Positions 27,987 through 36,450 of a DNA stretch of 64,000 nt are shown here, piece by piece. The translations under genes and the position numbers were made by a program. Position 1 is the stretch's first letter. Every line of letters starts with the position of its first letter. A model generated the notes under the pieces. The model made no database searches. It saw nothing but the letters and a program-made list of their open reading frames with translations, and was not told the DNA's origin. Origin of the DNA: Hymenobacter translucens (GTDB taxonomy: Bacteria; Bacteroidota; Bacteroidia; Cytophagales; Hymenobacteraceae); assembly GCF_020685205.1 (NCBI RefSeq), contig NZ_JAJERB010000004.1:422486-486485 (forward strand), in the 5' to 3' direction.

Positions 27987-28038
27987 CAGGCAGCAAAAAG
28001 CCCCGGCATACGACGCTGCCGGGGCTTTTTGCTGCCTG
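27987..28038. terminator. Long intrinsic terminator hairpin
   Basis: A perfect 22-bp stem (27987-28008 with 28017-28038) and an 8-nt loop. The inner part is AAAAAGCCCCGGCA/TGCCGGGGCTTTTT, a terminator core also seen at 33648-33680. It ends the minus-strand NagZ-fusion gene (stop at 28095). Confidence 0.85.
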
Positions 28039-28094
28039 AGTTACGGATAGGTTTCGGGCTTCTGGTAGATAGTAGCCGCTGCCTGCTCTAGGGC

Positions 28095-31000
28095 TTAGTT
28101 CTCTTTATCGACCGGTGCCTCCACCTTGCCCCGCTCCGATACCACGGCATCAATGGCCAGCTGCAGAATGTGGCTGCGCACGCTCAGGTCGCTTATTTTG
28201 TTGTTGCGCCGGGTCGGGTTTACGCGGTTAGACAGGAAGATGACCGTCAGGTCGTATTGCGGGTCCACCCAGAAATAGGTGCCGGTAAAGCCGGTGTGGC
28301 CGAAGCTGCTCTGGCTGGCATTTTTGGCCGAGTTTACCGATGGGTTGGCCGCGGGCCGGTCGAAGCCCAGGGCGCGGCGGTTGTCGGGGCAGAACTGGCA
28401 CTTGGTGTACTCGGCCACGGTTTCGGGCTTGAGCAGCTGCTGCCCGCCGTACTTGCCGTTCCAGGCGTAGAGCTGCACCAGCTTGGCCAGGTCGTTGGCG
28501 TTGCCGAACAGGCCGGCATGGCCGGAAAGCCCGCCCAGCAGCGCGGCGCCTTCGTCGTGCACGGTGCCGTGGAGCTGGCTGCGCCGGAACAGCGAATCGT
28601 ACTCGGTGGGGGCAATGCGGGCCAGCGGAAAGCGCCGGGTCGGGTTGTAGCCCAGTGTCGTGGCGCCCAGGGGCCGGTAGATTTCCTCGGTCACGAACTG
28701 CCCGATGTTCCGGCCCGCGGCCGACTGCACAAACTGTGGATACATGATAAACGACAGGTCGGAGTACACGTAGCCGGGCTTCTCGTTGAGCGGCGACTCG
28801 GCAATGGCCTTGGTAATCAGCTCCGGGAAGTTCTTGCGGGCCCACAGGCCATTAGCCGCCTGGAGCGGGAAGCGGGCCGAGGAGTCGGCGCGGAAGTAGC
28901 GGCGGCGCAGGGTGCCGTCCTTGCGGGTGTAGTCTTTCCAGAACGGAATCCAGGACTTCAGCCGGGCCTGGTGGGTGAGTACGTCGCGCAGCTTCAGGTC
29001 CTGCTTGTTGGAGCCCATAAAGGCCGGGAACAGCTGGCCCAGCGTCAGGTCGGGGTTAAACTTGCCCTGGTCCTGCAGCTTCATCAGCGCCGGCAGCGCG
29101 GCCGATACTTTGGTTACCGAAGCCAGGTCGTAGAGGTCGGTGTTGCGCACCGGGCGGCTGGGCCGGCCGGCCTGGGCGGGGGCATCGGCAAAGGAGTGAG
29201 TGCCGTAGCTTTTGCGCAGCACCACCGTGCCCTTGCGGGCAATGACGACCTCGCAGCCCGGAAAGGCCCGGGCGGCCAGCGCCTGATTGACCAGGGAGTC
29301 AACCCGGGCTTCGAGGCTGTTGCTCATGCCTACGGCCTCGGGGAAGCTATAGCGCAGTCGCATGCCACCGGTGGTCGTGAGGCCCACGCCCTGGCGGTAC
29401 TTGTCCGTAACGGTAACCGGCAGCTTGCCGCTGGCCCCGATGCCGCCGAAAATCACCTGGGCGGTCAGCTCCTGGGCATTGCGGCTTTCCTGATAGGCCA
29501 GCACCGTCGCATCGGCCCGGTCGAGGTCCCGCACCTTCGCCACGGCGTAGGCGCTGCCGAACACGCTCACCACCATCCGCTGACCCTGGCCCACCAGCTC
29601 ATGCAGCAGCACGTTGGTTTCGGGCGTCACGCCGAAGTTGGTGGCGGGCAGGCGGCCCAGGTTGTTGAGGCCCACCAGCACCAGGTTGTAGGGCTTGAGC
29701 GCGGCCCGCATGGCCGTCAGCTCGTCGAGCGTGGGCGCGGCGGCCAGCCAGAAGTGCCGGGCCGGGGCGTAGTCGGCCACCATGCGCTGAAAGTCGGTCG
29801 TGTCCTTGGTGCCGATGGTGAGCGTGGCGATGCGCAGGGTGTCGAGGCGCTGCAGGGGTAGCAGGGTACGCTGGTTGCGCAGCACCGTGATGGACAGCTC
29901 GCTCAGCCGCTGGCTCAGGTACTGGGTGTGAGGCGTGTTCAGGTCCCGGTAGAGCGTCTTGAGCTCGATGGGACGGTACTTGTCGAGGCCCGACCACTGC
30001 TTCAGGGCCAGCACCTTGCGGCAGCGACGGTCAATTTCCTCCTGGGAGATCTGGCCTCTGTTGATGGCCTCCCGGATCATCTTCAACGCCAGCGGAATGT
30101 TTTTGGAGAACTCCAGGATGTCGTTGCCGGCCAGCAGGGCCCGCAGATCGGCCTCGCCGGGCGGAAACATATTGATGACGCCCTTCATGTTCATGGCATC
30201 GGTGAAGATGACGCCCTGAAAGCCCATCCGCTCTTTCACCATGCCCGTGACAATCGGCCGGGAGAGGGTGGAGGGGACGCCAGTGCTGTCGAGGGCCGGA
30301 ATGTTGAGGTGGGCAATCATGATGCCGCCCAGGCCCCGCCGCATCAGGTCGCGGAACGGAAACAACTCCAGCGTGTCGATGCGACGCTTGTCGAGCCGCA
30401 GCAGGGGCAGGGCCAGGTGGGAGTCGGTATCGGTGTCGCCGTGGCCGGGGAAGTGCTTGGCCACAGCCAGCACGCCGTGGTCCTGCATGCCCTTCATGTA
30501 CTGGTAGCTCTTGGCCGTCACGTTTTCGCGGTTCTCGCCCCAGCTGCGGAAGCCGATGACGGGGTTGGCGGCGTTGTTGTTCACGTCGACCACCGGAGCA
30601 AAGTTGACGTGCATGCCCAGGCGCTTGAACTGCCGGGCCACTTCCTCGCCCATGTCGTAGATCAGGCTGTTGTCGCGTACCCCGCCCATGCTCATCTGGT
30701 ATGGAAAGCGCACCACGCTGTCGAGGCGCATGCCCACGCCCCACTCGGCATCCATAGCCACCAGCAGCGGCACTTTGGCCTGGCTCTGGTAGCGGTTCAG
30801 CAGCTTGCTTTGTCGCACCGGCCCGCCCTGGAAGAAAATCAGCCCGCCAATGCCGTACTGCTGAATCAGGGCAGACACGGAGTCCTCGTCGATGCGCTTG
30901 CGGTTGGAGTAGGCCGCCACCATGAACAGCTGCGCCACCCGCTGGTCGGGCGTGAGCGTGGCCATCACCGAATCAACCCAGCGGGAGCTGGTTTGCTGGG

Positions 31001-31163
31001 CGGCAAACGGTACGGGCGAAGCGGCCGGCCTGCTTAGGCGGAGCGCAGTGGCCGGCTTGGTGGTAGTTGGTTTCTTGAGGGCGGGCTTGCGCTGGGCCTG
31101 AAGCGTCAGGGGCGAAGCCACGAACAGCAGCAACAGCAGCAGAAGGGAGCGGGAGGTCGACAA
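28095..31163 (-). CDS. Bifunctional GH3 beta-N-acetylglucosaminidase / beta-lactamase-family serine hydrolase
   Basis: A 1,022-aa secreted fusion. Domain 1 is a GH3 NagZ-type hexosaminidase with the signature KHFPGHGDTDTDSH (about 234-247) and the nucleophile Asp in GVIFTDAMNMKG (about 320). A GH3 C-terminal domain follows. Domain 2 (about 620-1010) is a class C beta-lactamase/PBP-like hydrolase with SVTK (nucleophile Ser near 681), YSD in place of YxN, and HTG (about 953). It would trim N-acetyl sugars and peptides of peptidoglycan outside the cytoplasm. Start: a TTG at 31193 is the end of an exact TAnnTTTG promoter element, so it cannot be translated. The TTG at 31163 gives a clean signal peptide, MSTSRSLLLLLLLFVASPLT. 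The start is therefore inferred. Confidence 0.88.
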   Translation of the reverse strand: MSTSRSLLLLLLLFVASPLTLQAQRKPALKKPTTTKPATALRLSRPAASPVPFAAQQTSSRWVDSVMATLTPDQRVAQLFMVAAYSNRKRIDEDSVSALIQQYGIGGLIFFQGGPVRQSKLLNRYQSQAKVPLLVAMDAEWGVGMRLDSVVRFPYQMSMGGVRDNSLIYDMGEEVARQFKRLGMHVNFAPVVDVNNNAANPVIGFRSWGENRENVTAKSYQYMKGMQDHGVLAVAKHFPGHGDTDTDSHLALPLLRLDKRRIDTLELFPFRDLMRRGLGGIMIAHLNIPALDSTGVPSTLSRPIVTGMVKERMGFQGVIFTDAMNMKGVINMFPPGEADLRALLAGNDILEFSKNIPLALKMIREAINRGQISQEEIDRRCRKVLALKQWSGLDKYRPIELKTLYRDLNTPHTQYLSQRLSELSITVLRNQRTLLPLQRLDTLRIATLTIGTKDTTDFQRMVADYAPARHFWLAAAPTLDELTAMRAALKPYNLVLVGLNNLGRLPATNFGVTPETNVLLHELVGQGQRMVVSVFGSAYAVAKVRDLDRADATVLAYQESRNAQELTAQVIFGGIGASGKLPVTVTDKYRQGVGLTTTGGMRLRYSFPEAVGMSNSLEARVDSLVNQALAARAFPGCEVVIARKGTVVLRKSYGTHSFADAPAQAGRPSRPVRNTDLYDLASVTKVSAALPALMKLQDQGKFNPDLTLGQLFPAFMGSNKQDLKLRDVLTHQARLKSWIPFWKDYTRKDGTLRRRYFRADSSARFPLQAANGLWARKNFPELITKAIAESPLNEKPGYVYSDLSFIMYPQFVQSAAGRNIGQFVTEEIYRPLGATTLGYNPTRRFPLARIAPTEYDSLFRRSQLHGTVHDEGAALLGGLSGHAGLFGNANDLAKLVQLYAWNGKYGGQQLLKPETVAEYTKCQFCPDNRRALGFDRPAANPSVNSAKNASQSSFGHTGFTGTYFWVDPQYDLTVIFLSNRVNPTRRNNKISDLSVRSHILQLAIDAVVSERGKVEAPVDKEN

Positions 31164-31190
31164 AGCAGATGCGGAATTGGGTGAGGAAGG

Positions 31191-31198
31191 CAAAAATA
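31191..31198 (-). promoter_or_regulatory. -7 promoter element of the NagZ-fusion gene
   Basis: The minus strand reads TATTTTTG, an exact TAnnTTTG. Transcription would start near 31185, leaving a leader of about 20 nt before the TTG start chosen at 31163. No clear -33 TTG was found. Confidence 0.5.
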
Positions 31199-31323
31199 CA
31201 CCAGTTGCCGCAGCATCGCGTCAGCAGTGTGGGCGGCGCGGCTATTCCGTCGTTTCGGCGGCATCTTTCTGAGCAGAGGATGAATTAACCGGGCCCCCTC
31301 CTCTGCCTGGCGGGGCTTCAAGC

Positions 31324-32106
31324 CTAAGCAGGCAGGCCCAGCAGGTAGAGCTTGTTGGCCCGGCCCGTAATCCGGCCTTTCTCCCAGTGGTAGCCTTCCG
31401 TCGGCAGCCCCTCGAGCAGCAGGTCGAGGTCGGCCAGGGTGTAGGTGCGGGCGTTGGACACGGCCCCGTCCCAGGCAAAGCACACCGGCACAATGGGCAG
31501 CAGGTACGTGAAAACGAACTGCCGCCAGGTCAGGGGCCGCACGAACGGAGTCAGCAGAAAGCTCATCAGGAAAATAGCCGGCAGGGAAATCCACCAGAGG
31601 GGCGTGGGCAGGCTGTTGTCGCTGAGTTCGAAGATGCAGATGGGCTGCCGGCCTGCCTGGGCGTCCTGCAGAATCCGGCGGGCCGTAACCGGATTCATGT
31701 GGTGGAAGCTGCCCACCATGGTTCGCACCCCGGTTAACTCCGGACTTACGCTCGTGGCATCAACCGAATCGAGGGCGTAGGAAAGACCGGGAATGCAGCT
31801 TTGGTTGAGTTGAGCGGCAACCTCGCGGTTCGGATACAGGTCGGTCAGCACCAGCTCGAGCTCGGGATGGGCCCCGGCTGCTTGCAGCTGCTCAAACACA
31901 GCGGGCATCGGCCCGCCGCTGCCCGAGCACAGATCCACAATGGCCGGGCGGGGCGAAGCCGCCAGCGCCCGGCTCAGCAGGACGGTCAGCTCATCGGCCG
32001 AGCCCAGGGCGCGGTGCATCACCACAATCAGCTTGGTGAGGCAGGTCCGGATCCAGTTCGGGAACCACGGAAAGTCTTCCAGCTCAAACAGGTGAATTCG
32101 TTTCAT
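31324..32106 (-). CDS. Class I SAM-dependent methyltransferase with C-terminal membrane segments
   Basis: A 260-aa protein. Motif I of class I methyltransferases is clear (AIVDLCSGSGGPMP), followed by the acidic strand LELVLTDLYPN and VGSFHHMNP. After the methyltransferase core there are two hydrophobic stretches, WWISLPAIFLMSFLLTPF and FVFTYLLPIVPVCFAW, so the protein probably sits at the membrane. The substrate is unknown. ATG 32106 (MKRIHLFELEDFPWFP) is chosen over 32145 because the family-like start begins there. It is divergent from the DUF-type gene at 32382 and not clearly in an operon. Confidence 0.7.
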   Translation of the reverse strand: MKRIHLFELEDFPWFPNWIRTCLTKLIVVMHRALGSADELTVLLSRALAASPRPAIVDLCSGSGGPMPAVFEQLQAAGAHPELELVLTDLYPNREVAAQLNQSCIPGLSYALDSVDATSVSPELTGVRTMVGSFHHMNPVTARRILQDAQAGRQPICIFELSDNSLPTPLWWISLPAIFLMSFLLTPFVRPLTWRQFVFTYLLPIVPVCFAWDGAVSNARTYTLADLDLLLEGLPTEGYHWEKGRITGRANKLYLLGLPA

Positions 32107-32381
32107 GCAGCGGGGCGTTGGGGCCCCAAAGGTGGCTTGGGGCAATCAGTTATGCCAGCTTCTGACTGTTTCTTTCTGTCACAGGTGCGGGTTGTTTGCT
32201 TTGCCCGCCGCTTTACGTTCCTGCGGATAGTCCCTGCGGCCGGGCAATTTCTGGCCGGATTTTTTCTTGGCCCGCTCTGCCCGGGCCGCCGGCCCGGGCT
32301 ACTTTTGCCCGTCCGGTATATGCTTCGGGCAAAATCCTCGTTCTTGAGAAGCCAACCGGCCGTTTACCTTATTCCATTCCT

Positions 32382-33629
32382 ATGCGTTCCTTCCTTTCTG
32401 CGTTTCACTTCCGGCTCGGCCTGCTGCTGGTTTTGCTGGCCATTGGTTTCTCTGCCCAGGCCCAGTACAAAGTGCGCGGCGTAGCCCTCGACAAGGATAC
32501 CAATGAGCCCGTGCCCTTCGTCAGCATTGGCGTGCAGGGCACTACCATTGGTACGGCCTCCAACGCCAACGGCGAGTTTGTGCTGAACCTGCCCTCCTTG
32601 CCCCAGACCCTGATTTTTGCGGAAATCGGCCACGTGCGCGACACCGTCCGGGTGACCAGCGTCGACCAGCCCCTGACGGTGAAGATGGCCTCGGCAACCA
32701 TTGCCCTGCCCGAGGTGAAGGTGGCCAGCTACGCCTACCAGCTCGTGGACCGGGCCTTCCGGCAGATGCAGCGCAACTACAGCCAGAAGTTCTACGGCAA
32801 GGCCTTCTACCGCCAGGTTACCCGCATCGGCAACAGCCCTACCGAGCTGCAGGAAATGGTCTGGAACGTGAAGTCCAACAACGCGCGCATCGAGGGCACG
32901 TCGATGGCCCAGGGGCGCTTCGCGGCGGTTTCCTCGCTTATGGACTTCACCAACTTCTCGCTCTACACCAAGTCCTACGGCCTCTACGACGAGCGGGCCG
33001 ACAGCACCAAGTCCCTGGCCCTGCTCAGCCCCAACGTGGTGAAAAACTATCTCGTCGAGCTGGTGGGCATCGTGGAGAAAGGGCAGGGCGGCGTGGCGGA
33101 GCTCTCGTTCCAGACCCGGCCCGAGCTGAAAAGCCGGAGCCAGGGTACCATCTGGATCGACATCGACACCTACAAGGTGATGCGCTACCAGATGACCTCA
33201 CCCAACTTCCCGCTCAGTACCAACAACCCGACTTTCAAGTTCAAGAACACCCAGCTGGAAGTAGAGATGGTATTTCAGGATACGCCCAAGGCGGCTTCCC
33301 CGATTGACTACATGAAGGTGAACCTCACCACCGACCTGACCCGGCCTTCCAAGCCCGACACCAAGCTCGACGTGTCCTCCTTCACGTTCTTCTTCGACAC
33401 CAGCGAAACGCCCGTGGGCGCCACCTATGCCCGGGTCACGTCAACCGAAAAAGACCGGGAATCCATCAACAAAACCAAGTACGACCCGGAATTCTGGGCC
33501 AATAACCCGGTGGTGAAGCGCACTCCGCTGGAAGACGAGGTCATTCAGTCGTTTGAGAAAAAGGGGGCCTTCGGCACGATGGTGAAGCCCAAGAAAGCTG
33601 CATCCCCGGGCTCGGTTCGGGTTCCGTAG
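32382..33629 (+). CDS. Secreted carboxypeptidase-regulatory-like domain protein
   Basis: A 415-aa exported protein with a signal peptide ending near residue 27 (FSAQAQ). A CarboxypepD_reg-like domain follows (about 29-110: VRGVALDKDTNEPVPFVSIG, TASNANGEFVLNLP). The remaining 300 residues resemble the N-terminal half of DUF5686-type Bacteroidota proteins: a helical AYQLVDRAFRQMQRNYSQKF segment, then beta-rich sequence with GTIWIDIDTYKVMRYQMTSP. No barrel is present, so it is shorter than full DUF5686 proteins (about 800 aa). It is probably periplasmic or surface-located; function unknown. ATG 32382 starts the signal peptide. TTACCTTA lies 12 nt upstream of the start and resembles the -7 element. 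Confidence 0.75.
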   Translation: MRSFLSAFHFRLGLLLVLLAIGFSAQAQYKVRGVALDKDTNEPVPFVSIGVQGTTIGTASNANGEFVLNLPSLPQTLIFAEIGHVRDTVRVTSVDQPLTVKMASATIALPEVKVASYAYQLVDRAFRQMQRNYSQKFYGKAFYRQVTRIGNSPTELQEMVWNVKSNNARIEGTSMAQGRFAAVSSLMDFTNFSLYTKSYGLYDERADSTKSLALLSPNVVKNYLVELVGIVEKGQGGVAELSFQTRPELKSRSQGTIWIDIDTYKVMRYQMTSPNFPLSTNNPTFKFKNTQLEVEMVFQDTPKAASPIDYMKVNLTTDLTRPSKPDTKLDVSSFTFFFDTSETPVGATYARVTSTEKDRESINKTKYDPEFWANNPVVKRTPLEDEVIQSFEKKGAFGTMVKPKKAASPGSVRVP

Positions 33630-33647
33630 CCTGACCGAAACCCAGTG

Positions 33648-33680
33648 AAAAAGCCCCGGCGTTACGGCCGGGGCTTTTTT
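33648..33680 (+). terminator. Intrinsic terminator
   Basis: AAAAAGCCCCGGC (33648-33660) pairs with GCCGGGGCTTTTT (33667-33679), with a T-run. It ends the 32382-33629 gene. Confidence 0.9.
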
Positions 33681-33724
33681 GTGGAGCCGGTGGCGGGCAG
33701 AATAAGGGAATGGGAGAGGAATGC

Positions 33725-33732
33725 TATTTTTG
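33725..33732 (+). promoter_or_regulatory. -7 promoter element of the RCC1-repeat gene
   Basis: TATTTTTG is an exact TAnnTTTG, 44 bp before the GTG start at 33777. No well-spaced -33 element was found. Confidence 0.45.
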
Positions 33733-33776
33733 AAATTCGCGCTTCCGGCTGCCTCACCGCTCTTATCCGTTTTCCC

Positions 33777-35102
33777 GTGCTAAACCTGTCCTTCCTGCCC
33801 CGAACTGCTGGCTTCGCTCCGGCCCTGAGTTGTCTCCGCATCCTGGCCTTGAGCGTGGGCCTGCTGGCCGGACTCTCCGGCCAGCAGGCAGCGTATGGGC
33901 AGCAGGTCGGCGCCGGCGCGGCCTATTCGGTTGCCATCCGCGCCGACGGCACGCTCTGGACCTGGGGCGACAACCGGTACGAGTCGGGCTGGAGTGATGA
34001 GAAAGACAAAGTTGAGCCGCCGGTAGCCCTGCTTAGCGGCACCACCTGGCAAGCCCTGGGCGCGGGCGAAACCCACACCCTGGCCGTGCGGACCGATGGT
34101 ACGCTCTGGGGCTGGGGGCAAAATCAGCGGGGACAGGTCGGCAACAATACGACCAGCTACCGCCCGACTCCCACGCAGCTGGGCTCGGCTACGAACTGGC
34201 GTAGCGTAGCCGCCGGTGCAGCTCATTCACTGGCGGTGCGCGCCGACGGGACTCTCTGGACCTGGGGCGATAATCAGAAAGGGCAGCTCGGCGACCCCAC
34301 GGTTAATCGGGCTTCCAGCCATGCTGGCGAAATACAGCCCAAACCCGCCGCCAGGGGTAAGACAACCAACGCGAAGCCGGCGGCCAGTCCGCCCCTGGTC
34401 AACAAAGCGTATCGGGCTGTGCCGGCGCAGGTCGGCGTGGCTACCTGGCAAAGCGTAGCGGCGGGCGGCACCTACTCGCTCGGGGTGCAAACCAACGGCA
34501 CGCTGTGGGCCTGGGGCTCCAACCCGGAGCTGGTAGCCGACGATCAGGAGCAATGGGGCTTTCCCGGCGGGCAGGAGCCGAAGCCGGAGCTTGCCGTTCC
34601 CGTCCGGGTTGGCAGCGCTACAACGTGGCAGCGCATCGACGCGGGAAGCAACCATGCCCTGGCCCTGCGGCAGGATGGTACGCTCTGGGCCTGGGGCAAC
34701 AATCAGGCGGGGCAACTGGGTACGGGCACCAACACCTTTGCCAAAGAGCCGGTGCAGGTTGGCACGGGTACCACCTGGCAAAGCATCGCGGCGGGGGAAA
34801 GCTTCTCCCTGGCAGTACGGGCCGACGGCACGCTCTGGGCCTGGGGCAACATTGCGTATCATAAGCCGGGGACACCCGGAAATGACTGGACAACCCCAAC
34901 CCAGATTGGCACGGCGACCACCTGGGCCACGGTAGCCGCCGGCTCCAAGCACGCCGTGGCGACGCAGACCGATGGCACCATCTGGTCCTGGGGCGACAAC
35001 GGCGGCGGGCAGTTGGGTCATCAACCTTCCACTCACGTTTCAGACAGCAGAGTTGGCACCTCACCGGAGTTAATTACCGAGCTCAGCCCGAAAGCCCGCT
35101 AA
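33777..35102 (+). CDS. Secreted RCC1-repeat beta-propeller protein
   Basis: A 441-aa exported protein made almost entirely of seven RCC1 repeats. Each has the core xLAVRxDGTLWxWGxNxxGQLG, for example SVAIRADGTLWTWGDN, TLAVRTDGTLWGWGQN and ALALRQDGTLWAWGNN. Seven blades would close one propeller. The GTG at 33777 gives a signal peptide (MLNLSFLPRTAGFAPAL, then a hydrophobic core ending AAYGQ). An ATG at 33645 lies inside the previous terminator and is rejected. Loops are rich in Pro, Lys and Ala. RCC1-type bacterial proteins such as BLIP-II bind other proteins, so a binding role is plausible but unproven. Confidence 0.85.
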   Translation: MLNLSFLPRTAGFAPALSCLRILALSVGLLAGLSGQQAAYGQQVGAGAAYSVAIRADGTLWTWGDNRYESGWSDEKDKVEPPVALLSGTTWQALGAGETHTLAVRTDGTLWGWGQNQRGQVGNNTTSYRPTPTQLGSATNWRSVAAGAAHSLAVRADGTLWTWGDNQKGQLGDPTVNRASSHAGEIQPKPAARGKTTNAKPAASPPLVNKAYRAVPAQVGVATWQSVAAGGTYSLGVQTNGTLWAWGSNPELVADDQEQWGFPGGQEPKPELAVPVRVGSATTWQRIDAGSNHALALRQDGTLWAWGNNQAGQLGTGTNTFAKEPVQVGTGTTWQSIAAGESFSLAVRADGTLWAWGNIAYHKPGTPGNDWTTPTQIGTATTWATVAAGSKHAVATQTDGTIWSWGDNGGGQLGHQPSTHVSDSRVGTSPELITELSPKAR

Positions 35103-35129
35103 CGGCTTATTCAGGCTGAGCTCGTAGTA

Positions 35130-35169
35130 AACAAGCAGCTCCCGGCAGTGGCGCCGGGAGCTGCTTGTT
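35130..35169. terminator. Bidirectional hairpin between convergent genes
   Basis: A perfect 17-bp stem (35130-35146 with 35153-35169) and a 6-nt loop, between the RCC1 gene and the minus-strand lipoprotein gene. There is no long T-run on either side. Confidence 0.7.
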
Positions 35170-35188
35170 GGAAGACCTAAGCGTAAGA

Positions 35189-35563
35189 CTACTGGCCCCC
35201 TTTCTGGTCGCCACCGGCCGTGGACTGGCGGGTGGTGCGGCCTTCGCCCTGGACGGGAGCGGGGGAGCCATTGTCCGGCGTATTGGAAGGGACCGGAGAA
35301 GGCTGGTTCACGTTGCCGTGGTTCACGCCGGAGTTCACGTTCTGGCGCTGGTCGGCAGCCGAGCCGGTACCGATGGGCTCATAGGCCTCGTCGCCGCCGT
35401 TTACGCTGTCGGCGTTAACTTCCATGCTGGTAGCGGGGGGAGCGTCGGAAAAGTCGTTGACATTCTGCCGGTCCTGGCCGGGGGTGCCGGCCCGGTCGCA
35501 GGCGGCCAGGGTTGCCGAAGCGCCCAGCACGACGGCGAGCAGTAAGCGCTGCGTCAGTTTCAT
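35189..35563 (-). CDS. Small hydrophilic lipoprotein
   Basis: A 124-aa lipoprotein: signal sequence of about 21 residues ending in LAAC with Cys22. The mature chain is rich in Asn, Gly, Ser, Pro and Gln and looks unstructured. It contains RQNVND and RQNVNSGVNH, a weak internal repeat. No domain is recognised. Its upstream region shares a TTCCCGTATAGGG motif and a GCACTATT...TTTCAACC block with the lipoprotein gene ending at 41587, so the two may be co-regulated. Confidence 0.65.
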   Translation of the reverse strand: MKLTQRLLLAVVLGASATLAACDRAGTPGQDRQNVNDFSDAPPATSMEVNADSVNGGDEAYEPIGTGSAADQRQNVNSGVNHGNVNQPSPVPSNTPDNGSPAPVQGEGRTTRQSTAGGDQKGGQ

Positions 35564-35587
35564 AGGAGTTGGTATTGAGGTTGAAAA

Positions 35588-35617
35588 ATAGTGCGGAAGT
35601 TCCCTATACGGGAAGCG
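35588..35617 (-). promoter_or_regulatory. Shared motif upstream of small lipoprotein gene
   Basis: The minus strand reads TTCCCGTATAGGGAA (arms TTCCC/GGGAA) followed by GCACTATT and TTTCAACC. The same blocks precede the lipoprotein gene at 41075-41587. It is a candidate regulated promoter or operator. Confidence 0.5.
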
Positions 35618-35645
35618 GCGGGCAAAAGCCGAAGCCGGCCGCGCT

Positions 35646-35653
35646 TACCTTTA
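35646..35653 (+). promoter_or_regulatory. Candidate leaderless promoter of the Dph6-like gene
   Basis: TACCTTTA, one base off TAnnTTTG, ends 4 nt before the ATG at 35658. If used, the mRNA would be nearly leaderless. No -33 TTG is evident. Confidence 0.35.
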
Positions 35654-35657
35654 CGCC

Positions 35658-36389
35658 ATGCCCGTCCCAGCCCTGATGAACTGGAGCGGGGGCAAAGATT
35701 CCGCCCTCGCCCTCTACCACGCCCTGCGCGACCCCCGCTACCAAGTCAGTCACCTGCTTACCAGCGTGAATGCCCACTTCGAGCGGGTTTCGATGCACGG
35801 AGTCCGGCTGCCCCTGCTCGAAGCCCAGGCCCGGCGCATCGGCCTGCCCCTGGTGCAGCTGCGGTTGCCCGAGATGCCCGGCATGGCCGAATACGAGCTG
35901 CAGATGCAGACCACGTTGGACCCGCTGGTGCGGGCGGGAGTCCGGCATTCCATCTTCGGCGACATTTTTCTGGAAGACCTGCGCGCCTACCGGGAGGAGC
36001 AGCTGTCCCGGCTCGGAATGCAGGCGGTATTTCCGCTCTGGCAGCGCCCCGGGGCCGACATCCTGCGCGAATACCTCGACCTGGGCTTCCGGGCCGTGGT
36101 CGTCTGCGTCAACGACCAGCACCTCGACGCCAGCTTCTGCGGCCGCCTGCTCGACCGGGAGTTTCTACGCGACCTGCCCCCGGGCGTGGACCCCTGCGGT
36201 GAAAACGGCGAATACCACAGCTTTATCTTCGATGCTCCATACTTCAGCTCCCCCATCGGCTTTGAGCGGGGCGAGCTGGTGCGCCGGACCTATCAGCCGG
36301 CCAGAGCGGGTTCAGGGGCTGACGACGTTCCCGACCCGTTTCAGGCCGGATTCTGGTACTGCGACCTGCTGCCCGTAGAGGGTAATTAA
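35658..36389 (+). CDS. Dph6-like PP-loop ATP pyrophosphatase (DUF71)
   Basis: A 243-aa cytoplasmic protein of the diphthine--ammonia ligase family. The PP-loop NWSGGKDSALALYHAL (SGGKDS at 10-15) binds ATP; the C-terminal family motif is GENGEYHSFIFDAPYF. Eukaryotic and archaeal Dph6 amidates diphthine on EF2, but bacteria lack diphthamide, so the bacterial substrate is different and unknown. The ATG at 35658 directly precedes the PP-loop region and fits the family N-terminus. It is followed by a convergent gene. Confidence 0.85.
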   Translation: MPVPALMNWSGGKDSALALYHALRDPRYQVSHLLTSVNAHFERVSMHGVRLPLLEAQARRIGLPLVQLRLPEMPGMAEYELQMQTTLDPLVRAGVRHSIFGDIFLEDLRAYREEQLSRLGMQAVFPLWQRPGADILREYLDLGFRAVVVCVNDQHLDASFCGRLLDREFLRDLPPGVDPCGENGEYHSFIFDAPYFSSPIGFERGELVRRTYQPARAGSGADDVPDPFQAGFWYCDLLPVEGN

Positions 36390-36450
36390 GAATTGGTTCG
36401 GGAGCATCTGCCCGATATTTTCCTTAAACAACCAACAACCAACAACCAAC
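36388..36450. repeat. AC-rich quasi-tandem spacer
   Basis: Contains GGTAATTAAGAATTGGTT on the left and three CAACCAA-type units (about 36425-36450) on the right. It is a weak member of the mirrored-spacer family. Confidence 0.3.

Noticed and set aside
27868..28050. 60-codon plus-strand ORF
   Set aside because: It runs through both arms of a 22-bp terminator stem and has no domain.
28170..31037. Two long plus-strand frames (563 and 369 codons) opposite the NagZ-fusion gene
   Set aside because: Both are shadows of the fusion gene, with no recognisable motif.
31164..31193. TTG at 31193 as start of the NagZ fusion
   Set aside because: It coincides with the last bases of an exact TAnnTTTG element; TTG 31163 gives a normal signal peptide.
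33645..33776. ATG start for the RCC1 protein at 33645
   Set aside because: It begins inside the terminator stem of the preceding gene and upstream of the -7 element at 33725; the signal peptide starts at GTG 33777.
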